Shown in pieces: positions 1 through 12,095 of a stretch of DNA of 64,000 bases. Origin of the DNA: Hymenopus coronatus (taxonomy: Eukaryota > Arthropoda > Insecta > Mantodea > Hymenopodidae); NCBI GenBank assembly GCA_030762935.1, contig CM060895.1:34685501-34749500 (forward strand), written 5' to 3'. Position 1 is the stretch's first letter, and every line of letters starts with the position of its first letter. Position numbers and translations under genes: made by a program. The notes under the pieces are model-generated. The model did not search any database. It worked only from the letters and a program-made list of their open reading frames with translations, and was not told where the DNA came from.

Positions 1-131
1 CGACAAAATCCCTTCCCACGTCCATTATTATTAACCGCTTAACAACCATTATTTCATTACATTATAAGGTGTTGAGGATAGCACTGCAAAAAGCAAAAAC
101 AAAATGATGCGAAACAAAATATTAAGTTCGG

Positions 132-187
132 AATTTAACAGACTTTTTTTTTTTTTTTTGGTTCACAGACACACATTCACACTTTCT

Positions 188-247
<60 letters not shown>

Positions 248-325
248 CACACGATGTAACCTCGACATCGAATTTTTTGGTGGAATGCAATCTCTTCCTA
301 CTCACTATATATGGTAGAGAAAAAA
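132..325 (-). repeat. HINE-like repeat, 5' end fragment
   Basis: Contains the 5'-terminal part of the family (minus orientation): the CACAGACACAC microsatellite zone, GACATCGAATTTTTTGGTGGAATGCAAT and a final GTAGAGAAAA. The internal microsatellite has expanded into an (AT)n tract at 188-237. Confidence 0.8.
188..237. repeat. (AT)n microsatellite
   Basis: About 50 bp of nearly perfect alternating AT inside the microsatellite zone of a HINE-like repeat. Confidence 0.95.
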
Positions 326-708
326 ACATATCCACTAAATCAAACGTAGTTAACTTAGAAGATCCAAATTTTAAGTTTATGCTCACATCAAATGTAAACT
401 AGTCAGAGAAATTGATTCTCATCACGTGAGATTTCTGTATTGCAATCTAACAGATTTTGTGTCCCCGTGTGTTAACTTGCATAGTGTCTTCCTGTGCTAA
501 GATTTCGGGCCATAGATCCTGGAATATCTATAAAAACCGCAACAAAACAAATTGTGATGGCAGATGGTTCATTTTTTCAGGTTAAACAATGTTCCTCAGG
601 TTGTTAATTTTGATACATGTGCAAAACCACTTTTGTCGTGTGTATTGGGTAGTCAATTCGCAGACTGCCATATTAGCTGTTCCACTCTCTTGCGATTGGC
701 TGTTGTTT

Positions 709-844
709 ATTACTTTCTCTACACGTACTATGTACATACTGTATAGAGGAAGTATTGTATTCCACCCAAAAATTCGAAGATTCCACCGGGAATACATGTT
801 TTGGGTCTCCCTGAATCCAAAAAAACATTTTTACAAAAAAGTCC

Positions 845-899
<55 letters not shown>

Positions 900-1610
900 T
901 GTGCGCGCGCGCGCGCGTGTGTGCGTGCGTGGGCAGCGTAGCTCAAAAACGAAAACACCGTTGAATACCAAACTTGTTATTTAAGTTTGGTATCTTCCAA
1001 GGAAATGACACGAAGATTTAACCCCCTCCCACCTCCAACCACCCTTTACATGAACTTTTTTCGAAATGTTTTATTTTCTTAAAAATGGGATAACGATTTT
1101 GATTAAAATACCGTATATTAAAGATATTTACCTGACAAATAAAATGTATATCTTGAATTTTCTGGGGATCTACTTTGTTCTGGATGAATTTTACGGAATT
1201 TTGCATAACTGCTAAACCTTAAGAGATGGGCAAAAACTTATCACACAAAAAATCTAGAGCACGTTAAAACACACAATTTATGTTAAATATATATTCGTGG
1301 AGTTGGTCGTTTTTTAGATATCCCTTGTTTTTTGTTTCAGCTTTGAAAAACTTATACTTTTCTCATACAGGAATTTGTCAACTCGTGTCCACAGAAACAA
1401 AGGAACTTCAGTCACATAGCAACCAGCTTTTGACTATCACTTTAACCTCTGGTACTCTTATTTCGCTTCTACTTACAAGGAAGCAAGTAATTAGACTATT
1501 TCTGCAATTTTTTTCTCGATTAGCATGGAGTAATTAGAAGCATAAGCTTTTTAACAACACTTTGTTACAGAGATGTAGAGAAAGTCATGCGAATGGAACA
1601 CATGCATTTT
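709..1610 (+). repeat. HINE-like repeat, near full length
   Basis: Starts TTACTTTCTCTACACG and has the 5' palindrome arm TATAGAGGAAG. The GT/GC microsatellite is at 845-930. CTCAAAAACGAAAACACCGTT and AATTTTCTGGGGATC mark the body. It ends GTAGAGAAAGTCATGCGAATGGAACACAT and a T run. First of two direct-orientation copies. Confidence 0.92.
845..930. repeat. alternating (GT)n(GC)n tract
   Basis: Two cycles of GT runs followed by GC runs make about 86 bp of uninterrupted purine-pyrimidine alternation, the composition most prone to left-handed Z-DNA. It occupies the usual microsatellite position of the HINE-like repeat. Confidence 0.9.
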
Positions 1611-1691
1611 TTTTTTTTTTCGTTGTAGCAAATGACAGTGTATCGCGTTAAGTTTATGTTTAAGTTTCACAATCGTTATATCAGTCCCTTG

Positions 1692-2535
1692 TTACTTTCT
1701 CTAAACTTACCATGTATAGAGAAGGCACTGTAATGCACTCAAAAACTCGATACCGAGATTTCACCGGAAATCGTGTTTTGGGTCCCCCTAAATACAAAAA
1801 CACACACTTTTGGGAAAAGGCGCGTATGTGTCTGTGGACAGCATACCTCCAAAAACGAAAACCGTTAAATATCAAAATTGGTATTAAGTTTGGTATCTTC
1901 CAAAGATGGGACACGAAGATTTTCAAGAAAATCCTCCCACCACAAACTGTCCTTTACATGAAACAAAGTTTGAAATTTTGTATTTTCTCAAAAATGGCTC
2001 TAACGATTTTGATTAAAATCTCTTATATTTAAAATATTTACATGAAAAAAAAAAAATAAAACGTTTAGCTTTAATTTTCTGGGAATAGCCTCTAAAGACC
2101 TCTTTACTCTGGATGATTTTTATTGAATTTTGCATAACTCGTAAACCGTAAGAGATAGATAAAAACTTTGCTACACAAAAAAAAAAGCATATCACGATAA
2201 AACACACAATTTATGTCATATACATTTTTTAGTGGAGTTGATCGTTTTTTATATATTCCTTTCAGCTTTGAAAAATATACTTTTCTCGTACATGAATTTG
2301 TCAACTTCTGTCCATACAAACAGAGGAACTTCAGTCACATAGCAACCAGTTTTTGGCTATCGCTTTAACCTATGCTACTCCCTTATTTCGCTTCTACTTA
2401 CAAGCAAGCAATAATACTACTTCTGATAATTTTTTCTCAATTAGCATGAAGTAAATAGAAGCATAAGCGTTTTAACAATAATTTGTTGCAGAGATGTAGA
2501 GAAAGTCATGTAAAGGGAACACATCAGGTGTTTTT
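1692..2535 (+). repeat. HINE-like repeat, near full length
   Basis: Begins TTACTTTCTCTAAAC and ends GTAGAGAAAGTCATGTAAAGGGAACACATCAGG. It follows the copy at 709-1610 in the same orientation with about 80 bp between. The GT microsatellite is reduced to GTATGTGTCTGTGG, showing that this part varies most between copies. Confidence 0.92.
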
Positions 2536-3984
2536 CATTGTGAATTGCCACTTTCTTTGCGAATCACCTATCTCTAGTTACGTTCTGCTAAGGAGGACTG
2601 GCAAAGTATGCTAACAAAATCAGGATAATCCCCCATTATTACTTTGCCAAGTCTATATCTTTTCTGCATGCATGAAGGAAAGTTTCGTTTATATTCTATC
2701 CGTTGTGATAAAGGAAGGTTAATTCTCCTCAATTTCCATAAATATGAATAGATTTAGTAACCAATTAAGTATACCGGCTTTCAGTTGCAGATGCTGCAAT
2801 GTGAATGTATTTTTTTTCCCCCCTTCTTCTTTCCTAGTGCCATATTTTTCACTTTATCCGAGCTCCTGAGCACTGCGTTTCCTTTTATCAGCAAATATAG
2901 CACCGTTGTAACTCCTCCGATTCGCTTTACTGATATATGGCCACTTCCTAGACCCTCTCCGCTATGTAGGTACACGCTGCCAGCAGCTTCCGCGTGCAGT
3001 TTATCTTTCCTGGGCACAGTTATTTTGGGATTTGCTTCTGCAGTTTCGTGCTACTCAAAAACGTTGGCCCCGCAACACGGCTTCCTTTTCGATCTGGGTA
3101 TTATAAACATGGTTTTAACATACATACCTTCTGCATTTTTCAAAAATAATAAGACGACATTATCAATTATGCTCTCTGTCTAGAACTTCGGTTTGTCCCA
3201 TGTCCAGAGATATAATCAAATAGTTCCTGAACATTAACTCATGCAGAACATGGACTCTGCATCTATGACAAGTGTGTGATACCCCCCCCCCAAGCCATTA
3301 AGTAGACTAAGTTTCAAAAACATTACACTTTTAGTTTTTATATTGTCTTCTCAATTGCAATTTCCTCGTTTAATGTTATATGCCTACATATGTTATTGTA
3401 TATACAATATTTATACTTGAAATATAGTTTTAAAATGGGACTACATCTGCCACTTTATACTGTGAATTCTGACCGCTGTGGAGAACGGTATCATACTCCT
3501 ACAAACGGTGCACAAAGATAAATATTAGCCAACTTTGAGGAAAGTTTTTCGCACAAATTGATACTACAGCTCCTGTATGCTCATTCCATGTGTTTACTCT
3601 TTTCAAATATGTGCGTTATGTTTGGTATAAATGGCCCATTTTATCAAGCTATGGAAGATGACTAAATCACATTTTATAATTATGTAAACTTCTAAGTGCT
3701 ATGGATCTGCTTTGGTATCAATTGGATAGTTAATTTTAAAATATAAATAACCATATAATTAAGAAAATAAGATCTCCCTTAATTAACAAAAATACTGTAT
3801 TGAAGTAGATCAATGAATATCTACATGGGTAGGCCATTGGCTGATTTTACATTGGGTAGGAATAGCACTTTTAATTGTCCCTCAACAGCGACACCAATTT
3901 ACCTGTCGCTGTAAAAATGTAGAACACATCCGATGTCTGAATCTTCTGTCATCTAATGTGTAATTGTTCGTAAAAATTAAATTG
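2536..3984. other. unclassified non-repetitive stretch
   Basis: No recognised gene. A frame open for 132 codons on the plus strand (2785-3183) overlaps a 78-codon frame on the minus strand. Neither resembles a known family or has convincing splice context. The 2785-3190 part is GC-richer than its surroundings. The remainder is AT-rich with a C10 run near 3285. Confidence 0.5.
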
Positions 3985-4206
3985 AATTTTATTTATAGAC
4001 GCCTTTAAACTGCTGCGGTTCTTAGCGTCCCAAACTATAATGGGCGTGAAAGAACGCTTAATTTTGCTCAGATGCCTCTTTATCAGGCTTGAGGTTCTCT
4101 TATGTGCCGTATCTCCTCGACACGGGACCAACGGCTTTACTTCCCTTCCGAAGGAAGCCATTAAGGATTTTTACGCTTGGAAAAATCCATCGTAGGACGA
4201 CGTGAC
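3985..4206 (-). mobile_element. tRNA-derived SINE, family A, head truncated
   Basis: Shares AGCGTCCCA, TGCTCAGATGCCTCTTTATCAGGCTTGAGGTTC and CTTTACTTCCCTTCCGAAGGAAGCC with the other family A copies. The tRNA-like head is missing. An 8-bp repeat TGTTCGTA at 3965-3972 and 4207-4214 may be the target duplication, but it is short. Confidence 0.8.
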
Positions 4207-4439
4207 TGTTCGTAGGTGGTAAAACTAGAATGCAGAGAAAGAGTGTCCATGGACATTAAATGATCTACTTTTGTGTACACACACCCATTTGAATTTCAGA
4301 TTTTACCTTTACTCAGAATAGTTTGTTTAACAACAGCATAATCCTTAGTTCAGATAGGGTCACGAGTGAATCTTTAGCTCCATGAGCCGCTAATTTTTAC
4401 AATTTTGCGTTTCACGTTTTATACCATCTATTCCTATTC

Positions 4440-4870
4440 TTCTTCTTTTCTTCATGGAATAGGAGAGTCACCTGTTCCGTCCTCGGGGACCTTGTAACCA
4501 CTATCGGACGCGTCCCTTAGGCGGCGGATGAGGGATCCCAACAGACATGGTGAGGTGGCCTGAATAATCAATAATAAGGACCCATGGACCAACAATGAAC
4601 CCGGTTCCTATGCGCTTTTAAACGCTGGGACACCCTCTCTCCAGGGGACAAATACCTGCTAGGGTTAAGGCGAACTTTTGGCAAGGGTTATGGTGAAAAC
4701 CGCAACGGCAACTTAGGCGAAGAAGAGTCTTTCAGTACTGTTCAGTTGTCGGAGGAGGCATACCTCCCGTTTGGGGTAATAAACTAGGATGCCAGTCCAG
4801 AGGCATTAAGATGGCAGCCCCAGCACTGGACTAGGCCTTCAACAGGCTCGTAAACTGTTATGGGGCATTT
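4440..4870. repeat. GC-rich unclassified element
   Basis: This island is much GC-richer than its flanks. It contains CCTCGGGGACC, GGCGGCGGATGAGGGATCCC, CGGAGGAGGCATACCTCCCG and a terminal region AACAGGCTCGTAAACTGTTATGGGGC. No frame is open. The composition and text suggest the 5' untranslated part of a retroelement, but I cannot name it and see only this copy here. Confidence 0.4.
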
Positions 4871-5139
4871 TTCATACTGACAAACAACAATTCGATTATA
4901 AATTAATATAAAAATAAATAAAATAAATTCCAAATTTGATAAATTTCCTTTAAATTATTGGATATCAGAAAAAAATGACATGTTTTATAGCGACAGAAGT
5001 AGCCTTCCTTAGTTATTTAAAGTGCCAATCGTGTTTTGTTTCCTTATAAAATGAATTAAGGCTAACGTGGAAGGTATTCCTTTAGAATTATTGAAGAAAG
5101 CTGAGGAAGCTAAAGCGGTACAAAATAAGACGACCATCT

Positions 5140-5370
5140 ATGCAGGAAAACGTATGTGACCGCCTCTGTAGAGTGGGGAAGCGTCAAGAGGTCCCGGGTT
5201 GGAATCTGGTGACGGTAAGTTATCTGAAGGTTTTACCTATCTTGAGAAAAAGAATATTGGGTAGCTCTAGGCTCAACGGACCTTGGACTCATTTGGACAT
5301 CATTTCATCCATTTTATTCATCGTCCAATGACCTACCAGGTTAAAGGACGTTAAACTATATACATGCCGC
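5140..5370 (+). mobile_element. SINE-like fragment, family C-related head
   Basis: CCTCTGTAGAGTGGGGAAGCG then AGAGGTCCCGGGTTGGAATC resemble a tRNA-like A and B box pair. The same GAGGTCCCGGGTT core is in the heads at 38,590 and 45,706. The 3' part differs and has no clear tail. Confidence 0.45.
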
Positions 5371-6600
5371 ATATTTCTTGGCAATTTGTACGCTGTTGCC
5401 ATAAGGCGTGCACCATCTTCTCAGCCTTGACAGCTCCTTTTGTAAGTACTAAGCATTACATTATGACTACTAACAGCGGATAAGCGTATGTGGGCTTATG
5501 GACTTCTTTTACAATAATAATTAACATTCGTGATGGGTAACTGTTGAAAACCCGCATTTTCCGATGCTGTGATTATGTCCTGTGCGACTTTCATTTTCGC
5601 CCTTTCTTTAACTCTTTATAGTCACTTTACCCTAGTGATATCGACTTTACAATTGCTTGAACAAAGAATATTTGTATCTATTATAAACATGTAGCATTTT
5701 GGTGCTGATTTCGTTACGCATAGATACTCATCACAAGCAAATCCAAAGTGTAAACTGTTTAAGCAAAATGACAATATTAGAAAGGCAATAATCATTTGTA
5801 TTACACTTCATTACTACAGACCTTAACTTTGATTTTTTAATTCATAAAACCACTGTCTTGTTTAACAAAAAATAACAATAATTACAATTTTCGTCACAAA
5901 AACCGATGTAGTACATTTGTACACGAATTTCTGCCACTGCTGTGAACGCAAAATCTATTTAAGTTTTGATGGACAGTAGGTTCTGGCTTTCAAAACGTTG
6001 CACACTGTCTTATTGCTCAGTCTAAGAGCTCATGAATTTTGAGTGCAACCAAGACTGCAAAGAAACCGCATGCTGCCGTCGTTTCCTGATAGTGAACAAT
6101 ATTTATCTTTTGCTCGTTCATGGTGCAGACATGATAACGTCGCCCTGTCTCTGCGGAAATGGGTCAGAGGAAGATAAGATGTGGAAGCGCAATGTTTCAC
6201 GTAGAACAATAGACAATATACGCAACATGCTCGAGTCAAGCATTGACCCTTGCCCCCTTTCTGCACGTGCAAGTCGTCAAGATCCAGCCAAGATTCTTTA
6301 GTTGACGCCATTTGCGAGCCAAACCATAAAACACACTTTGGTACAAGAAGCTTATAATATGACATTTCCTATCTTAAGTTTATCAGCCTACTTGGGACCC
6401 AAAAGTAGTGCAGCTTGCGTTAAATCATCCACAGAATTGTTTCGCCCATTCCTTCTTTACCCTTAAGGCATTGGGGGAGGGGTGGTGAAATGTTGACTAC
6501 AATCGGTAAAAACATTGAAAAACACGCTCTTTTATTAGAAAAATTAGAATGATTGTTGGAACCTATGGGCATCCAAAGAGAATCAACATTTAGCCCCCCC
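5371..6600. other. unclassified stretch
   Basis: Nothing recognised. Overlapping frames at 6030-6365 (minus, 111 codons) and 6032-6301 (plus, 89 codons) show no family signature. Confidence 0.4.
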
Positions 6601-6609
6601 CTCCGCTTC

Positions 6610-7075
6610 GTATAATGCACCTGTTTTCTAGAATATCCTTTTACACAACTGCGTGTTTTGCTAAACAACTCCATGGAAATGCTCCATGTGTTTCAGTTTT
6701 TGTTTACATACAACTAAAATTTTCCAGAATGAGCATAAATTTTACGAGTGACAAACGTATCCTAACACCAGTAATAAGCGTTCAGAACTATTTTATTAAA
6801 AAAAGATTCATAGGTTAAAATGTTCAAATTTTTATTCAAATTGCCATAATTCAGTAATCAAACCTAACTAAAATATCAACGTGTAAATGTTTTTGTGTAT
6901 AGTTCAAAACTTTAATTCAATTAAACGGCAACCAATTTTTTTAAAATTTTGAGGCGAGTGGAACACTTTGATCATGTAATACATTTACATAATAACACAT
7001 AAAATAAGTTATATCTTTCAGAGTATTTATCCGATTTGAACGAAAATTTATATTAGTATTAAATACAGTAAATAA
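6610..7075 (+). repeat. Rpt2, unclassified dispersed repeat (copy 1)
   Basis: This segment is the reverse-complement relative of 61,700-62,285. Matching landmarks in order are TCAGTTTTTGTTTA, TACAACTAAAATTTTCCAGA, CGTATCCTAACACCAGTAAT, CATAATTCAGTAATCAA, GAGGCGAGTGGAACACTTTGAT and a final AGTATTTATCCGATTTGAACG. Identity by eye is roughly three quarters. It is AT-rich and has no terminal repeats that I can see. Confidence 0.7.
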
Positions 7076-7929
7076 TTAAGAAAAATCTCGACAAAAATGT
7101 AACAATTTGAAATGTCATTCCCAGTGTCCCTTAAGACATCCTGGGTGTAATTTCAGCACACAAAAATTGTTTTCGCCATTATACCCACAATTCTCAAGTC
7201 TGAACAGGACCTTCGAAGTATGCTTTCCACGTGCTTAATATCGGCTTACACACTGTAGCAGCTCGAAATGTCACTTTTGATTTAATCGTCCTGGGGTGGC
7301 ATCAGCTTTTACCCCAAGACTAGGAATTGTTCATGAATGGACCACGTCTTCAGATGTAATTAGAATTCGTGTTAATACCTTTATTGGCAATGTTGTTCGA
7401 TTATCAACTTCAAGTAGTCGAATATTATAAGGATCTAATTCATTTTGGGAATTATGTAGGAATCAAATTCCTGCATAATGGTTCTATGCATACCTGCAAT
7501 GTTATTGTACGCGGCGTTTTGTTTTCTGTATTTTAATACGCTTGACAAAGGGATTTTGGCAACGTAAACTTATCGTCGTGTAAGGATAACTAATTTAGCT
7601 CCAGTGATCTGATGAGAATTATTTAAACGCTAAACCCAAAGGTTACATTTCGCAGGTGTGTATATATCTGTGTGGAGATCGTACCATAACTTGAAACTAG
7701 AGCACTACTATTGGGTCGTCAATAAGAGAAACAAACTAAAATAGTTGAAATGTTTTAAAACAGAATGCCTAGTTATCAAATTAACAGATTCACGATCTAC
7801 TCATGGTGGCCAGGACCATGATGATTATGACAACCTTACGTCGTAAGTCTTTAGACCAAAACAGAGTTATGTCTGACAGTCATTCCAATAAAGCAGATTC
7901 GGCAAGCCTTCACTGTCACTATCATAAAA
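7076..7929. other. unclassified stretch
   Basis: AT-rich DNA without a recognisable gene, exon or repeat. Confidence 0.4.
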
Positions 7930-8782
7930 ATCTGATGTGTTACACTCACATGACTTTCTCTATATCTCTGTAAATTCTTATTGTTAATAAGCTTATCTTT
8001 TATTTATTTCATGCTAATCGAGAAAAATTAGCAGAAATAATCTTATTTCTTGCTTTATAGTAAGTAGAACCGAAATAAGGGAGTACCATAGGTTAAAGTG
8101 AAAGCCAAAAGCTGGTTGCTATGTGACTGATGTTCCTTTGTTTGTATTGACAGGAGTTGACAAATTCCTGTATGAGAAAAGTGTAAGTTTTTCAAAGCTG
8201 AAACCAATAAAAAGGAATATCTCAAAAACGATCAACTCCACGAAAAAATGTATATAACATAAATTGTGTGTTTTAACGTGCTCTACATTTTTTATGGGTT
8301 AAGTTTTTGTCCATCTCTTACGGTTTAGTAGTTATGAAAAATTCATCCAGAATAAAGTAGTCTTCAGAGGCTATTCCCAGAAATTTCAGAATATACATTT
8401 TATTTGTCAGGTAAATAACTTTAATATACGATATTTTAATCAAAATCGTTACAGCCATTTTTTAGAAAATCAAAATTTTCGAAAAAAGTTCCATGTAAAG
8501 GGTAATTTGGGGTGGGGGGATTTTTCTCAAAATCTTCGTGTCGCATCCCTGGAAGATACTAAACTTAAATACCAAGTTTGGTATTTTACAGACTTTTCGT
8601 TCACAGACACACGAACACACTCACACACACACACGGACCTTTTTTTGAAAATACTTTTTTTGGATACAGGGGACCCTAAAACATATATTTCCGGTGAAAT
8701 CTCGGTATCGAATTTTTTGGTGGAGTGCAATACATTCTCTATTCACTATTCACTATGTACATAGTGAGTATAGAGAAAGTAA
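7930..8782 (-). repeat. HINE-like repeat, near full length
   Basis: From the left it reads TCTGATGTGTTACACTCACATGACTTTCTCTA (3' hairpin and inner inverted repeat) and runs through the whole body to ACTATGTACATAGTGAGTATAGAGAAAGT. The microsatellite is CACACACACGGACC. Confidence 0.93.
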
Positions 8783-8883
8783 AAATAGAGGAAGCCGTCC
8801 TTCTCGACTATTGTCAGGTTCTTTACAATACACTCACTCAACGTAAACATGTGCCCTGTGACTGTGTTGCGATACTAAAAAAT

Positions 8884-9300
8884 CTTATTGCTACATTCCC
8901 ATGACTTTCTATACCTATTCAGTAATAAACTGGACTTACACAAAGTTACTCTTCAATCTACTTCATGCTAATCAAGCAATTATTTGCAAAAATGCTCTTA
9001 TTACTTAGTTCCTTGTAAGTAGAAGGGAAATAAAAGAATACACTAGACTAATGCGACAATCAAATCCCTTAAAAGCCGGTTGCTATGTGAATTTTGGTTC
9101 TCTTTCTTATGACCAGGAGTAAAACAAAAGAAAAAGGAACAACAAAGTCCCGTTTGAGAAAAACGTAAGTATTTTAAAACCGAGACCAATAAGGAATACC
9201 TCGGACATGGTTAACTCAACAAAACAAAATGTTCATGACAAATTTTGTGTTTTTAACGAACTCTCCAGGTTTTGTACAGTAAGTTTTTGAATATCTAAGC
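8884..9300 (-). repeat. HINE-like repeat, 3' half
   Basis: Contains the 3' hairpin region GCTACATTCCCATGACTTTCTATAC and body up to AAGTTTTTGAATATCT, then stops. It lies about 100 bp from, and in the same orientation as, the copy at 7930-8782. Confidence 0.8.
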
Positions 9301-9554
9301 CAGCAGAGATCTGCTTTTTAAAGATTTGACCACTGCTTCAAATTCCTGCATCATTCCTCACGTACTGTGTAATGCTAGCATTTTGCGAATATTTGTCTCA
9401 ATTATCCAAATTATTTCAAATTAGCCCATAATTTGAACTATGCACATACGCTTTTGTACACAAAAATAAAAATAAACGGAGGTGAAAACAAAATGCTATG
9501 TGAACGTTAAATACAATATTTGTTTATTTTACACTATCGCATTAAGACGTTAAC

Positions 9555-9605
<51 letters not shown>
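9555..9605. repeat. (CT)n microsatellite
   Basis: Perfect CT dinucleotide run of about 50 bp. Confidence 0.97.
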
Positions 9606-9606
<1 letters not shown>

Positions 9607-10152
9607 TATGTGGTACACTATGCAGATTTGCAGTTGAAATACACACACCGAAGAAGATATTTGCCGCTTTTGTTCCATCAGAAACAGTATTTACATCTCA
9701 GTATGGAAATCATTATGGAAAAAAGAGACAATGGCATCTCCAAATTCAAGGCAAGTCTTCAATAATTCTAGTTCTTGGCAAAATGGATATGCTTACACAA
9801 AGCTACCAAGACAAGCGTAGGACATAAAACAAAGCCTGGATTTAATCAACTGCATGCGATTCAATTAACGCGGTAACCTTGACTCCTGCACTTCGGGTCA
9901 ATTCTCTCACCAAAAACGTCAGTCGAGGAGAAGGACCGCAGAAACAGATGGGAGGTTAAACATGTCATGGTCTGCCGAGCCAAGGACGTAAAACGCGATA
10001 CAGTCATTAAACTGGGTTCACTGCAAAAGCGTCATTCTGGGATGTGCTCACTACTGCCAGAATGCCCTGTCATCCATCACAAATGTATACTGTGAAGGGA
10101 AGTTGGGGTTTTCTGCTTACGGAATCTTCTATACGGCCGCGTGCTGAACTTG
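9606..10152. other. unclassified stretch
   Basis: No recognised gene; somewhat GC-richer between 9870 and 10,130, with no frame supported by motifs. Confidence 0.4.
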
Positions 10153-10745
10153 TTTACTTCCTCTACCACTCAAGGGAAAATGTATTCCACCCAAAAATTC
10201 GATGTCGAAATTTCACCGTAAACCTGAATCAAACTAGAACATTTAGACGCGCGTCCGTGTACAGTATTTTTCATGCCGCACTCTTCTTCCAAAGTCTCAA
10301 GTTTGCGGTTAGGGGGCTTGCGGTTGGGAACCAACTCTTGTTCTTGTCAAGTCTTCCACTTACTGGTCCCTTAATTGAGGTGCGATTCTCGACTCGCAAG
10401 CAATATCTCTAGGAAACAGCTTTTAGCACGTTGCCGCTCGCCCCTAGTACAGGTTCATCTTTTGTTTGCTAATGGTCACTGCCCAGTGGAAGTTGGGAGG
10501 GTCCCGTTTGAGGGCCATCATTTTTTGAAAAAAAAAAACTATATGTGTGTGTGTGAACTACAAGCCGGTTAGTTACAAAAAAACTTATTCAAGTTCTAGG
10601 TTTGCGACATGAAAATTTTCAAAAAAAAAAAAAACCCTCCAGCCCAATCTACCTTTCATATGGAACAACTTGTTGAGCATGTTTATTTCCCATAATGGCT
10701 CTAACGATTTTGATTAATAGCATTATATCCTCAAGATATTTTCGA
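10153..10745 (+). repeat. HINE-like repeat split by an insertion
   Basis: The first part (10153-10245) has TTTACTTCCTCTACC and CCACCCAAAAATTCGATGTCG. The second (10518-10745) has the TGTGTGTGTGTG zone and GGCTCTAACGATTTTGATTAA. Between them sits about 270 bp of unrelated GC-richer sequence (10246-10517) with TTTGCGGTTAGGGGGCTTGCGG. That insert has no clear target duplication. The 3' half is missing. Confidence 0.75.
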
Positions 10746-10831
10746 GACTAATGATACTCATGCGACCCGCCGCGTGCATAAATAGACCACTACAGCTCTA
10801 TTTTCGTAACTTGAGGTGTTTACATTAAATT

Positions 10832-11112
10832 TGAGTTTTATTTATGGGTGCTCTTTAACCGCTATGCTTTTTAGCGTCCCATTCTATATTGGGCGGGAAT
10901 ATCCATTTAATTTTGCTCAAAGGCCTCTTTATCAGGTTCTTATACGTGTTGTAAATATACCTCAACGGCACCAACGACTTTACTTCCCTTCCGAAAGAAA
11001 CCCTGCTAAGGATTTTTACACCCGAAAAAATTCCATTACCCTCCGCCGGTTTTGAACCCCGCGACTTTGGGAACCACAGGCTAGTATGTTACCCCTAGAC
11101 CACCTTGAGATA
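10832..11112 (-). mobile_element. tRNA-derived SINE, family A, with head
   Basis: This copy keeps the tRNA-like promoter. On the minus strand the head reads AAGGTGGTCTAGGGGTAACA (A box), followed by a B box GGGGTTCAAAACC. The family body follows (AGGATTTTT, TTCGGAAGGGAAGTAAA, AAGAGGCCT reversed) and then a T-rich end. The internal RNA polymerase III promoter is inferred from these boxes. Confidence 0.85.
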
Positions 11113-11221
11113 TGACAGGCTAGCGAACTAAGCGCTGAATTGCCACTGTGAGCAACACGTGTTCGCCTGATCAGGATGTGATAATAAATGAAACAATCCA
11201 CAAAAGAAAGCAAAAAATAGT

Positions 11222-12095
11222 AATTACTTTCTCTAGCCCGTATGTACAATGCACATAATGGATATAGAAGATATTGTATTCCACCAAAAAATTCGATGTC
11301 GAAATTTCACCAGAAATATGTTTTAAGGTCCCCTGAGTCAGAAAAAGGCATTTTTAGAGAGAGAAAAAAAGTCAGCGCGCAAGCGCGAGTGTGTGTGCGC
11401 GTGCGTGCTTGTGTGTGTACAGCATAGCTCAAAAACGAAAAGTTCTTTAATACCAACTAGGTGTTTTAAGTTTAGTATCTCCCAAGGATCGACACGAAGA
11501 TTTACAAGAAAATCCCCCGACTCCCAAGAAAAATTTTTCGAAAAATTTATTTTCTCAAAAAATGGCTCAAGATTTTGATTAAAATATCATATGTTAAAGA
11601 TATTTACATCACAAATAATATGTATATCTTGAATTTTCTGGGTATGGCTTCTGAAGACCTCTTAATTCTGGATGACTTTTGTATAATTGGTAAACCATAA
11701 AAAATAGATAAAAACTTACCACATAAAAATGTAGTTCTCGTTAAAACACATAGTCGCATACTTTTTTTTTTTTTAACTGACCGTTTCTGAGATATTACTT
11801 GTTATTTGTTTCAGCTTTAAAGTATTTATACTTTTCTCAAACGGGACCATACATAGCGAACAGATCTTTAATTATTTCACATAGCGACGAGCTTTCAAAG
11901 GATCTGACTATCGCTTTAGGCTAATGTATATCCTTATTTCCCTTCTACTTATAAGGAAACAAGTAATAAGATCAATTATGCTAACATTTATCTCGATTAG
12001 CATGATGTACATATAAGAATAATCTTTTGTAGGATTAGTTTATATTTGTAACAGCTAGAGAACGTTATGTAAATGGAACACAACAGATGTTTAAA
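11222..12095 (+). repeat. HINE-like repeat, near full length
   Basis: Starts TTACTTTCTCTAGCCCG, has GTGTGTGTGCGCGTGCG in the microsatellite zone and ends GAGAACGTTATGTAAATGGAACACAACAGATG. The 3' hairpin stem is weakened in this copy. Confidence 0.9.

Noticed and set aside
589..984. 131-codon open frame with Val-Cys and Arg-Ala runs
   Set aside because: It is the translation of a GT/GC microsatellite and HINE-like repeat body; no coding signal.
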